Assembly: GCA_020217165.1 (NCBI GenBank)
Contig: JAIWOE010000197.1
Span: 1-6,966 of the forward strand
Reading direction: 5' to 3'
From: Desulfovibrio sp.
GTDB lineage: Bacteria; Desulfobacterota; Desulfovibrionia; Desulfovibrionales; Desulfovibrionaceae
Length of the DNA stretch: 6,966 nucleotides
This document shows positions 1 to 6,316 of the stretch, one piece after another; positions within the stretch are counted from its first letter, which is position 1, and every line of letters begins with the position of its first letter. A model generated the notes under the pieces. It saw only the letters and a list, made by a program, of their open reading frames with translations, made no database searches and was not told the DNA's origin. The translations under genes and the position numbers were made by a program.

Positions 1-835
1 TCACATCCCGAACGCCCCGGGGCAGGGTATCTGGCAGGGTAATCATCGCGCCGGACAGGCGCTTCTTGACCATCAGATTCTTGTTGCCCTTGGATTCTTC
101 CAAAAACGGCAAATGTCCCACCAACATCTCGTAACCCACCAGGCCCAGGGAATACACGTCCACCTGGAAGTCGTACCCGTGCCCGTAGGGGTCTTTGATG
201 ACCTCGGGGGCAATGTACAACGGCGTGCCAACGCGGGTTTCCGCCTGGTTGGTGTCCGTCACCTGCCGGGCCACGCCAAAGTCTCCAATGCGGGCCATGC
301 CGTCATCATTGATGAAAATGTTCTCCGGCTTGATGTCGCGGTGGATGACCTGCTTGGAATGGATGTGCATGAGGCCCCGCAGGCAGTCCCCAAGAATGCG
401 CATAGCCCGGGGCCAGGGGATGGGACCTTTCTTGATTTCCTTGGCAAGGTTGTTGGGCAGATAATCCATCATCACGGCCATGAGGGCGGTGACGGACTCG
501 GAATCCCGAATGTGGAACACCTGGTGATTGTGCCAGCCCACCACGTTCTGGTGACCGCCCAGGCTGTACAGGTGCACCAGCTCCTTGGCTTCCTGGCTGA
601 TGGCATCCTGCAGGGAATCCAAAGAATCCCCGGCATCGCCCACCTTTTTGGTCAGGGAGATGACCTTGAGGGCAGAGACGAATTTGGCGCCTAGGTCTTC
701 GCGTTCCAGCTTGAAGACGCACCCAAAGGCCCCGGCGCCCAGAAACGCTACGACCTTCCAGCCGCCGAACAACGGCTCCTTCTTGCGGAGAAAGCCGAGG
801 ATGGTGTTTTTGCAGTACAGGGACCTGTCGGCCAT
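1..835 (-). CDS. Ser/Thr protein kinase, Hanks type (partial; C-terminus beyond left edge)
   Basis: Eukaryotic-like protein kinase that should phosphorylate Ser/Thr on partner proteins. 278 residues are visible, from ATG at 835 to the left edge, with no stop. The motifs come in the expected order: glycine loop GAGAFG (33-38), ATP-anchoring lysine in ALKVI (K57), a candidate helix-C glutamate (E82 or E85), catalytic loop HRDIKPEN (165-172), DFG (185-187), the GTPLY then APE segment (203-211), and DVYSLG (226-231). All key catalytic residues are present, so it looks active. An in-frame stop lies about 40 bases upstream of the ATG, with no other ATG between, so the start is well constrained although the ribosome binding site is weak. 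The first 25 residues precede the kinase fold and contain no membrane segment. Any sensor, membrane or partner domain would lie in the unseen C-terminal part. Whether it shares a transcript with the 58-residue gene 256 bases upstream is unknown. Confidence 0.95.
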   Translation of the reverse strand, partial: MADRSLYCKNTILGFLRKKEPLFGGWKVVAFLGAGAFGCVFKLEREDLGAKFVSALKVISLTKKVGDAGDSLDSLQDAISQEAKELVHLYSLGGHQNVVGWHNHQVFHIRDSESVTALMAVMMDYLPNNLAKEIKKGPIPWPRAMRILGDCLRGLMHIHSKQVIHRDIKPENIFINDDGMARIGDFGVARQVTDTNQAETRVGTPLYIAPEVIKDPYGHGYDFQVDVYSLGLVGYEMLVGHLPFLEESKGNKNLMVKKRLSGAMITLPDTLPRGVRDV

Positions 836-954
836 TCGTGGTACATCCGTTCGCGCAACCCTAGCGGGCGCATGTTACGGGCATGCGTCGAACACGGCAG
901 CATCGGACGGCCGCATGAATTCACCAGAGGGGAAAATACCCAGCCCTGCGCAAC

Positions 955-984
955 GCCCGTGGCTGCGCTGGCTCACCCACGGGC
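955..984. repeat. 8-bp inverted repeat in the intergenic region
   Basis: Arms gcccgtgg (955-962) and ccacgggc (977-984) are perfect complements around a 14-base loop. They lie between the kinase gene and the 58-residue gene. On the minus strand the hairpin is followed only distantly by a short T run (936-939), so it is a poor intrinsic terminator. It could be an RNA structure or an operator. The rest of 836-1091 shows no gene that I can support. Confidence 0.35.
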
Positions 985-1091
985 ATCGTATGCCAGCGAT
1001 TGCGCCCAGGCAACCAAAAAAATGGCTTGCAATGCCGGGGATGCATCCGGTTTCCGGCCTGCACACGGCCCGCATCCACTCAAGCGGCCAC

Positions 1092-1268
1092 TCAGGCGGC
1101 GAAACGCTCCTGCTGTAGCATCTGCTGCTGAACAGCCATTGCCTCCTGCAGCAACCTGTCCAGTTCCCGAAGTTTTTGCTCCCTGCAGGTGGCGCTGACC
1201 CGGCGGTTGCGCTCCAGAAGCTCCATGTCCTTCCGATGCCGCTCAAGTAAATGCTGGATGTCGTGCAT
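1092..1268 (-). CDS. small coiled-coil-like protein, 58 aa
   Basis: Short gene from ATG at 1268 to TGA at 1094-1092, 58 residues. It has a textbook ribosome binding site, GGAGG at 1275-1279, six bases before the ATG. A good promoter lies about 90 bases upstream. The protein is highly charged and almost entirely helical in character. Leucines and methionines recur at heptad-like spacing (IQHLLERH, MELLERN, LRELDRLLQEAM) and a glutamine-rich end follows (VQQQMLQQERF). There is one cysteine (C28) and no membrane segment or signal peptide. This suggests a small cytoplasmic coiled-coil protein that dimerises or binds a partner. I do not recognise a family. It lies just upstream of the kinase gene on the same strand, so a functional link is possible but unsupported. 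The start signals and promoter make it likely real despite its size. Confidence 0.72.
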   Translation of the reverse strand: MHDIQHLLERHRKDMELLERNRRVSATCREQKLRELDRLLQEAMAVQQQMLQQERFAA

Positions 1269-1358
1269 GACAAGCCTCCGCGCAGGCTGGACGCTGCAGG
1301 TGGGACCACAAGGAACAAGGACGCCCAGGCCAGCTTCGCCGGGCTCTAGACTTTCTTT

Positions 1359-1387
1359 ATACTACTCGCTTTTCCAGACCGGGTCAA
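1359..1387 (-). promoter_or_regulatory. sigma70-type promoter for the 58-aa gene
   Basis: On the minus strand, TTGACC (1387-1382, five of six consensus bases) is followed after exactly 17 bases by TAGTAT (1364-1359, four of six). It points toward the 58-residue gene and would give a leader of roughly 80 bases. Just upstream, at 1388-1400, is a small inverted repeat, gcacg-atc-cgtgc, that could be an operator or chance. Confidence 0.6.
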
Positions 1388-1445
1388 GCACGATCCGTGC
1401 CGGCAAGAAGCCTGCGGAGGAGCGGGAGGCAGGATGAAGGAAGCG

Positions 1446-1472
1446 CTTGCGCAACGCAAGGCTCAACGCAAG
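1446..1472. repeat. hairpin and 9-bp direct repeat at the 3' end of the 77-aa gene
   Basis: cttgcg (1446-1451) and cgcaag (1455-1460) form a tight hairpin with a 3-base loop. It begins a few bases past the stop codon of the minus-strand 77-residue gene. The sequence caacgcaag occurs twice (1452-1460 and 1464-1472), so an alternative 7-bp pairing of 1445-1451 with 1467-1473 is possible. No T tract follows on the minus strand. It may stabilise or end the transcript, but it is not a canonical terminator. Confidence 0.35.
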
Positions 1473-1696
1473 CCGGTGGAATCCGGGTCCTGCTGCTGCT
1501 GACGGCGCTTGAATTCCTTCATGTTGAAATGGTGCAACACCTGGGTATCATTGCGCTTGCGTCGAATCCACAAACGCCAGAGGCTCACCAGCAAAAACAA
1601 TACAGCCACTCCGGCAAGGGCCCATTCCCAGGCACTGATTCGGGTAAAATTGATCATCATGGCGGACTCGCGGATGAATGTCTCCATCGGCTTCAT
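1463..1696 (-). CDS. small single-pass membrane protein, 77 aa
   Basis: Open frame from ATG at 1696 to TGA at 1465-1463. The N-terminus is polar. A hydrophobic stretch at about residues 24-43 (rich in A, L, V, W) follows and ends in the basic cluster RRKR (45-48). A polar tail with a QQQQ run (66-69) completes it. By the positive-inside rule the C-terminal tail should face the cytoplasm. The start is uncertain: Met1, Met4, Met13 and Met14 are all in frame and none has a convincing ribosome binding site. A start at Met13/14 would still leave the whole membrane segment. I do not recognise a family; small proteins of this layout are usually annotated as hypothetical. It is divergent from the exported-protein gene at 1886. 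The membrane segment followed by the basic cluster is the main support that it is real. Confidence 0.55.
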   Translation of the reverse strand: MKPMETFIRESAMMINFTRISAWEWALAGVAVLFLLVSLWRLWIRRKRNDTQVLHHFNMKEFKRRQQQQDPDSTGLR

Positions 1697-1803
1697 GTAG
1701 CCATAATTCTGCCGGCAGGCAAGATGTTCACGCGAGCAAGGCGCAAGCTCCTGTCATGTGCCCGGCTGACGTTGCCCCGGGGCATTCCCCTGGCAGGAAA
1801 TTC

Positions 1804-1840
1804 TTGACAGGCTTGCCTCTTGCCGGTTCTGTGGTATCAC
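1804..1840 (+). promoter_or_regulatory. candidate promoter for the exported protein-patatin unit
   Basis: A perfect TTGACA lies at 1804-1809 but has no good -10 at 16-18 bases. A better combination may be TTGCCT (1813-1818) with the extended -10 TGG-TATCAC (1832-1840; hexamer 1835-1840, 16-base spacer). Transcription would begin near 1847, leaving a leader of about 40 bases. A perfect 12-bp palindrome (tgccccggggca, 1773-1784) lies just upstream and could be an operator. Which hexamers are used cannot be decided from sequence alone. Confidence 0.4.
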
Positions 1841-1885
1841 TCCCTTGTCGAACTCTCCCCGCATCCAGATACGGAGGATTTTCTC

Positions 1886-2386
1886 ATGCGCCACCCCCGG
1901 CAATGTGTCTTTCCCGTGCTATTCTGCCTGGTGATGATGACCCTTGCCACCCCCGCCGGGGCCGCAGACATGCGGCTGAAGGGCTGGGAGCATGGCTCGC
2001 CCTACAACGCCCTGTACATTCCTGCAGACCGTGAAAAATTCACCGCCGTCATCGAAAAAATCATGGACATCACACCTATGCCCGGCATGGACCTGGGTAT
2101 GGGGCTCATCGCAAAACGCGACGACACCGGCGAGAAGGTCATGGTGCACATCGGGCCCAAGGATTTTGTAACCACCCGCCCAGACTGGTCCGCCGTGGTG
2201 CCCGGGGCCAAGGCCAAAATCTATGGTGTGTACAACGACCTGGACGGCAAGGAAATTTTCCTGCTGAACAAAATCGTGATCGGCAACAAGATGGTCAAGG
2301 TTCGCAAGACCGGAGATGGCAGGGGCTGGTGGACCCTCACCCCCGAGGAACTGGCCAAGGAAGAGGCTGACAACAAGGTCGAATAG
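1886..2386 (+). CDS. exported hypothetical protein, small beta-rich (OB-fold-like)
   Basis: 166 residues. The ATG at 1886 has a strong ribosome binding site (GGAGG at 1873-1877, spacing 8); the frame stays open upstream from a TTG at 1820, but that has no comparable site. The N-terminus is a signal peptide: R2, R5, hydrophobic core about 8-21, then a cleavage site near TPAGA-AD (after A26 or A27), predicting a periplasmic protein. The mature part has alternating beta-like segments: VIEKIMDI (56-62), EKVMVHIG (83-90), a PGAKAKIYG turn (106-114), DGKEIFLLNKIVIG (120-133) and MVKVRK (136-141). The order of 'spacer, strand, G-x-K-x-x-V-x-G-strand' resembles small bacterial OB-fold proteins, but no family motif is decisive. 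It is the first gene of a unit with the patatin-like lipoprotein 26 bases downstream, so both likely act at the cell envelope. Function unknown. Confidence 0.85.
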   Translation: MRHPRQCVFPVLFCLVMMTLATPAGAADMRLKGWEHGSPYNALYIPADREKFTAVIEKIMDITPMPGMDLGMGLIAKRDDTGEKVMVHIGPKDFVTTRPDWSAVVPGAKAKIYGVYNDLDGKEIFLLNKIVIGNKMVKVRKTGDGRGWWTLTPEELAKEEADNKVE

Positions 2387-2412
2387 CGCCCCCTTTAAGG
2401 AGCAATTCCGTC

Positions 2413-3669
2413 ATGCACCCCTTCCCGCGTCTCCCGCGCCCCGTCGTGCTGGCGATGGTGTCCCTGCTGTGCCTGGCCTGCACCGCCTGCGGCAGCCTGC
2501 GGGTGCGCCCACCCATTCCCAAACAGGATACCGATCCCCTGACCCTGAGCCAGACCCGGGTCATGGCCACCCGGCACGATGCGGGCATTGCCGGGGTGCG
2601 CGGCTGGGGGGATGTGCTCTCTCCGGATCTGCAACACAGCATCACCACTTCCACCCAGCAGTATCAGGAGTGGCACCGGAATCAGGGGCTACCCTTGCCC
2701 CGGGAAATCGATATCCTGGCACTCTCCGGCGGCGGGCCCGACGGCGCCTTTGGCGCCGGCGTGCTCTGCGGCTGGACAGATATTGGCACGCGCCCCGAAT
2801 TCCGCGTGGTCACCGGGGTGAGCACCGGCGCCCTTTCCGCCCCCTTCGTCTTCCTGGGGTCCGACTACGACGCCGAGTTGCGCGAGCTATACACCACCCT
2901 GAAAACAAAAGATATTTTGTTCCTCAAGGGAATTTACCGCATCATATTTGGCGATTCCGTCACCGACAACACCCCCCTGCAACGCATCCTGGAACAGCGG
3001 GTCAACGCAGACATGCTCAAGGCCATCGCCAGGGAACACCAGCGGGGACGCCGGCTGTTCATCGCCACCACCAACCTTGACGCCCAGCGCAACGTGGTGT
3101 GGGACATGGGGGCCATTGCCGCCTCCGGGCATCCCAAGGCCCTGGAACTGTTCCACAAGGTCTTGCTGGCTTCCTCTGCCATCCCCGTGGCCTTCCCACC
3201 GCAGTACATTCCCGTGCAGCGCGATGGGGTGTTTTATGATGAGATGCATGTGGATGGCGGTGTCATCTCCCAATTTATCGTCTATGACGGCTACCTGAAT
3301 CCACGGCGCATGGCCGAGGAGTTGGGGCAAATTGATGCATACGAGGCCGTGGACAAGCGGGTGCACATTCTCGTCAACAACAAAATCGGCCCCGTGGGTG
3401 AACCCGTAAAACCCCGCCTGGCGCCCATCGCCTCCCGGGCCATTTCCACCCTCATCAAGTCCCAGGCCAAGGGCGCCCTGGCCTATGCCTACCTATTGGC
3501 CAAGCGCGACGACATGCACATGCGTTTTTTGGCCATTCCCGAGGAGTTCGAGGCCCAGGCCGCCGAGCCCTTCGACCCCGTGGCCATGAAGAAAACCTTT
3601 GAACTCGGGTACGAAATTGGCAAAGCCCAGACCGGCTGGCAGCAACTGCCCCCGGGCTACGAGCATTGA
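2413..3669 (+). CDS. patatin-like phospholipase, predicted lipoprotein
   Basis: 418 residues, with AAGGAG at 2397-2402 ten bases before the ATG. Patatin-family hydrolases release fatty acids from phospholipids or related esters using a Ser-Asp dyad. All the signature parts are present: oxyanion-hole loop SGGGPDGAFGAG (105-116), nucleophile elbow GVSTG (135-139, Ser137), and the dyad aspartate in DGG (281-283, Asp281). The N-terminus has basic residues, a hydrophobic core (about 10-22) and a cysteine-rich end, LACTACGS (21-28). C26 is the likeliest lipidation site and C23 an alternative, so envelope attachment is predicted although the lipobox is not perfect. The C-terminal half, after the dyad, has no recognisable extra domain. 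It follows the exported protein gene by 26 bases and is followed by a strong terminator, so it is the last gene of that unit. Substrate and physiological role cannot be read from sequence. Confidence 0.93.
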   Translation: MHPFPRLPRPVVLAMVSLLCLACTACGSLRVRPPIPKQDTDPLTLSQTRVMATRHDAGIAGVRGWGDVLSPDLQHSITTSTQQYQEWHRNQGLPLPREIDILALSGGGPDGAFGAGVLCGWTDIGTRPEFRVVTGVSTGALSAPFVFLGSDYDAELRELYTTLKTKDILFLKGIYRIIFGDSVTDNTPLQRILEQRVNADMLKAIAREHQRGRRLFIATTNLDAQRNVVWDMGAIAASGHPKALELFHKVLLASSAIPVAFPPQYIPVQRDGVFYDEMHVDGGVISQFIVYDGYLNPRRMAEELGQIDAYEAVDKRVHILVNNKIGPVGEPVKPRLAPIASRAISTLIKSQAKGALAYAYLLAKRDDMHMRFLAIPEEFEAQAAEPFDPVAMKKTFELGYEIGKAQTGWQQLPPGYEH

Positions 3670-3692
3670 TGGACCCAGACATTCCAGACCCC

Positions 3693-3731
3693 GGGGCGCG
3701 TCGCCCATCCGGCGTGCCCCTGCCTTTTTTT
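3693..3731 (+). terminator. intrinsic terminator after the patatin-like gene
   Basis: GGGGCGCGTCG (3693-3703) pairs with CGGCGTGCCCC (3710-3720) over 11 bp, including two G-U pairs, around a 6-base loop. TGCC and a run of seven T (3725-3731) follow. It begins 24 bases after the patatin stop codon. It ends only 23 bases before the next gene's ATG, so it could also act as an attenuator for that gene. Confidence 0.85.
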
Positions 3732-3754
3732 ACGTTCCCCATCGAGACGCCACC

Positions 3755-4774
3755 ATGCACGATTTGAATCAGCTCCTCCGCTCCATTTCCCAGATTGAGG
3801 ATGACGCCCCCCGCCAGGCCGAGGGCGCAGACCTGCTGCTCTACTGCCCCTGCCCGGTCAAGCTGGTGGTCAAGGACAGGGTGGAGGCCATCGCCGCGGC
3901 AGAGGCCGCCGCCGGCCGGCCCCTTACGGTGCGCATTCCCATGGGCTGCACCAGCGTGGACCCCTATGACCCCCTGTTCCAGGAGCCGGACCCCGCCCGG
4001 CTGCCGGGCATCATCGCCTCCATCGGCTTTGGGGATTTCTGGAAGCGCGCCTTCGTGGAGCGGCATCTCCAGGGCGATCTCTTCCAGGCCGTGCTGCCCC
4101 AGCGCCTGAACCCCCTGCACGCCCGCGCCGGCCTGGTGGACCCCAGGGGCCGCTACAGCATTTATGGCGTCACCCCGTACATTTTTCTGGTGGATGATCG
4201 CAAACTGGGCAGCGTGCCGCCCCCCCGTGTGTGGGCCGACGTGCTGGACCCCAGGTACAAGGGCCTCTTGTGCATGTGCGGCGACGGCGACGACATGGCC
4301 GATGCGGTGGTCATGAACCTCCACAAGGAGTTCGGCATGCAGGGCCTGCAGGCCCTGGCCGGCAATGCCAAGTGTCTGCTCCACTCCTCGGAAATGGCCA
4401 AGGTAGCCGGCACCAACGACCCCCGCGCCGCCGCCGTGTTCATCATCCCGGCCTTTTTCGCCGCCAGCGTCCGCGAGACCTCCCACGTACGCATGGTCTG
4501 GCCCGAGGACGGCGCCTGCGCCTCGCCCCTGTATTTTCTGGCCAAGACGGCAGAGCACCAGCGCCTGGCGCCCCTTATCAATTTCTTCCTGCATGAGTTC
4601 GCGCAAATAGAGAGCGCCCGCTGGTTCATCCCCATGGCGGAACACCCCTCGCCCCTGCCCGGGCACGCCTCCCTGAAATGGGTGGGCTGGGACTATGTGG
4701 AGCAGTTCGACGTCAACCGCCTGCGCGAGGAATTGCACCCCGTATTCCGCTCCCTGCTCCAGGAGCGGCGATGA
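3755..4774 (+). CDS. ABC solute-binding-like protein without signal peptide
   Basis: 339 residues from ATG at 3755. The frame is open upstream to 3599, but that part overlaps the patatin gene and contains the terminator, so 3755 is preferred; its ribosome binding site is weak (GAG, 3744-3746). The overall pattern resembles periplasmic binding proteins of the iron/extracellular solute family: an early strand LLLYCPCPVK (27-36), GRYSIYGVTPYIFLVDD (131-148), WADVLDPRYKGLL (160-172) and late AAVFIIPAFFA (225-236). Those proteins are normally exported, but here the N-terminus (MHDLNQLLRSISQ) is polar and has no signal peptide, so it should stay in the cytoplasm. Cysteines are conspicuous: CPC (31-33), C65, CMC (173-175), C207 and C255, which could bind metal or a cofactor. 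Its stop overlaps the next ATG (ATGA, 4771-4774), indicating translational coupling to the GTPase gene. A role in presenting a metal or small molecule to the GTPase or ATPase is inference. Confidence 0.82.
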   Translation: MHDLNQLLRSISQIEDDAPRQAEGADLLLYCPCPVKLVVKDRVEAIAAAEAAAGRPLTVRIPMGCTSVDPYDPLFQEPDPARLPGIIASIGFGDFWKRAFVERHLQGDLFQAVLPQRLNPLHARAGLVDPRGRYSIYGVTPYIFLVDDRKLGSVPPPRVWADVLDPRYKGLLCMCGDGDDMADAVVMNLHKEFGMQGLQALAGNAKCLLHSSEMAKVAGTNDPRAAAVFIIPAFFAASVRETSHVRMVWPEDGACASPLYFLAKTAEHQRLAPLINFFLHEFAQIESARWFIPMAEHPSPLPGHASLKWVGWDYVEQFDVNRLREELHPVFRSLLQERR

Positions 4775-5523
4775 ACGAAGCTGCCCACGAGGAAGCAACG
4801 GCCCGCCCCATGCGCCTCGTCACCGTGGCCGGGCCTCCGGCCTGTGGCAAGACGGCCGTGGTGGCCAAGACCTGCGCCAAGCTGCGCGAGGCCGGCGTCT
4901 CCACAGCGGTCATCAAGTTCGACTGCCTGCAAACCAGGGACGACGCCCTGTACCAGGCCGCCGGGGTGCCCGTGAGCGTGGCCCTGTCCGGCGGATTGTG
5001 CCCGGATCATTTCTTCGCCTCCAACCTGGAGGAGGCCTTTGCCTGGGCCCAGCACACCGGGGCGGACTGCTGCATCATCGAGACGGCAGGCCTGTGCAAT
5101 CGCTGCTCCCCCCACCTGCGTGGAGTGATGGCCCTGTGCATCATCGACAACCTCATGGGCATTGATGCCCCGGAAAAAATCGGCCCCATGCTGCGGCTGG
5201 CGGATCTGGTACTGGTGACCAAGGGCGACCTCGTCTCCCAGGCCGAGCGGGAGGTGTATCGTCATCGCATCCGGCAGATGAACAGCCGAGCCGTCATCCG
5301 CCATATCAACGGCCTCACCGGCCAGGGGTGCCAGGAATTGGCTCAGATTCTGGCCCTGGCACCGGCGGTGGCCACGGTGACGGATATGAAGCTGCGCTTT
5401 TCCATGCCCGCGGCCGTCTGTTCCTACTGCCTGAGCGAAACGCGCATCGGCGCCAGATACCAGAAAGGCAATGTTCGCAAGGTTGAGTTTGGCCACCGGC
5501 AGGAGGGCCAGCATGGCGAATGA
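4771..5523 (+). CDS. HypB/UreG-like metal-handling GTPase
   Basis: 250 residues; AGGAG at 4761-4765 precedes the ATG at 4771, which overlaps the previous stop. It is a SIMIBI-class P-loop GTPase: Walker A GPPACGKT (21-28), switch I-type segment KFDCLQTRDD (49-58), G3-like ETAG (104-107) and TKGD (150-153) as the base-recognition motif. Metal-chaperone features are striking. GGLCPDHF (74-81) sits where HypB carries its Cys-His pair. ETAGLCNRCSPH (104-115) sits where HypB has the cysteine after its ENVGNLVCPA motif. A CSYC pair at 217-220, near the C-terminus, could bind another metal or cluster. In HypB and UreG these positions couple nucleotide state to nickel binding. That the ligand here is nickel is inferred, not shown. 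It overlaps the downstream ABC ATPase gene by 11 bases, so the three gene products probably work together. CobW-type GTPase is the alternative family, but the Walker A and switch motifs fit HypB/UreG better. Confidence 0.88.
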   Translation: MNEAAHEEATARPMRLVTVAGPPACGKTAVVAKTCAKLREAGVSTAVIKFDCLQTRDDALYQAAGVPVSVALSGGLCPDHFFASNLEEAFAWAQHTGADCCIIETAGLCNRCSPHLRGVMALCIIDNLMGIDAPEKIGPMLRLADLVLVTKGDLVSQAEREVYRHRIRQMNSRAVIRHINGLTGQGCQELAQILALAPAVATVTDMKLRFSMPAAVCSYCLSETRIGARYQKGNVRKVEFGHRQEGQHGE

Positions 5524-6316
5524 GCAAGCCATCGCCTCCATCACCGTGACGGCGGGCCGGGACAAGGCCGGCAATCCCGAACCCTGGGACCTCACCTTCC
5601 GCACCGGGGAGGTGGTGGCCCTGCTGGGACCCACGGGATCGGGCAAAAGCCGCCTGCTCTCGGACATCGAATCCCTGGCCGATGGCGATACCCCCTCCGG
5701 CCGCCGCCTGCTCCTGGACGGCCAGGCCCCCACCGCCGAGCAACGCTTCGCCCTGCATGGCCGGCTGGTGGCCCAGTTGACCCAGAACATGAATTTTGTG
5801 CTGGATATGGCCGCCCTGGAATTCGTCACTGCCCATGCGGAAAGCCGCGGCATTGCCGATCCTGCAGCCGCGACAGCTGCAGCCCGTCAGGTCATCGACG
5901 CCGCCAACGCCCTGGCTGGCGAACCCTTTGCCCCACACACCCAGCTCACCCAGCTCTCGGGCGGGCAGTCCAGGGCCCTGATGATTGCGGATACCGCCCT
6001 CCTGAGCTGGTCCCCGGTGCTGCTCCTGGACGAAATCGAAAATGCCGGCGTGGACAAGCGCGCCGCCATGCGCCTGCTGCTGGGCAGCGACAAGATCGTC
6101 GTCATCGCCACCCACGACCCAGTGCTGGCCCTCTCGGCGGACCGGCGCATGGTCATCGCCAACGGCGCCGTGGCCGCCGTCCTCACCCGCACCCCGGCCG
6201 AAGAAGCCCTACTGACCCGGCTGGCCACCCAGGAAGAGGGCCTGGCCGCCCTGCGCCACGCCTTGCGCACCGGGGCCCCGGTACGGGCATGGGAGGCGTT
6301 CTTCCCCACACCATAA
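5513..6316 (+). CDS. ABC ATPase subunit
   Basis: 267 residues. AGGAGG (5501-5506) lies six bases before the ATG at 5513; an upstream in-frame ATG (5471) is deeper in the GTPase gene and less likely. All ATPase motifs are present: Walker A GPTGSGKS (39-46), a Q-loop at about 88-91 (QLTQ), signature LSGGQ (148-152), Walker B VLLLDE (169-174), D-loop-like NAGVD (177-181) and the H-loop histidine in ATHDP (H201). The usual 'DEPTSALD' after Walker B is replaced by DEIENAGVD, so it belongs to a divergent branch rather than a standard importer family. The C-terminal 60 residues continue past the ATPase core. It has no membrane segment, and no permease is encoded next to it. It probably works with the preceding GTPase and solute-binding-like protein as a soluble ATP-driven complex, or with a permease encoded elsewhere. 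Confidence 0.93.
   Translation: MANEQAIASITVTAGRDKAGNPEPWDLTFRTGEVVALLGPTGSGKSRLLSDIESLADGDTPSGRRLLLDGQAPTAEQRFALHGRLVAQLTQNMNFVLDMAALEFVTAHAESRGIADPAAATAAARQVIDAANALAGEPFAPHTQLTQLSGGQSRALMIADTALLSWSPVLLLDEIENAGVDKRAAMRLLLGSDKIVVIATHDPVLALSADRRMVIANGAVAAVLTRTPAEEALLTRLATQEEGLAALRHALRTGAPVRAWEAFFPTP

Noticed and set aside
113..694. 193-residue open frame on the plus strand
   Set aside because: Antisense to the kinase catalytic core, which is clearly real on the minus strand.
1012..1048. T7 run on the minus strand preceded by short inverted repeats, including the palindrome ggatgcatcc (1039-1048), as a terminator for the 58-aa gene
   Set aside because: The stem next to the T run is only about 3 bp and the better stems are too far away, so it does not meet the pattern of an intrinsic terminator.
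875..1318. 147-residue open frame on the minus strand overlapping the 58-aa gene
   Set aside because: Different frame, rich in Cys, Ser, Trp and Pro, with no ribosome binding site. The 58-aa frame has the better start signals.
1397..1807. 136-residue open frame on the plus strand
   Set aside because: Covers the minus-strand membrane protein and intergenic DNA, with no domain or ribosome binding site.
3455..4798. 447-residue open frame on the minus strand
   Set aside because: It is antisense to the solute-binding-like gene. Composition is Gly/Ala/His-rich as expected for a shadow in GC-rich DNA, and it has no recognisable motif.
4693..5853. 386-residue open frame on the minus strand
   Set aside because: Antisense to the GTPase and ABC ATPase genes, both of which carry complete motif sets on the plus strand.
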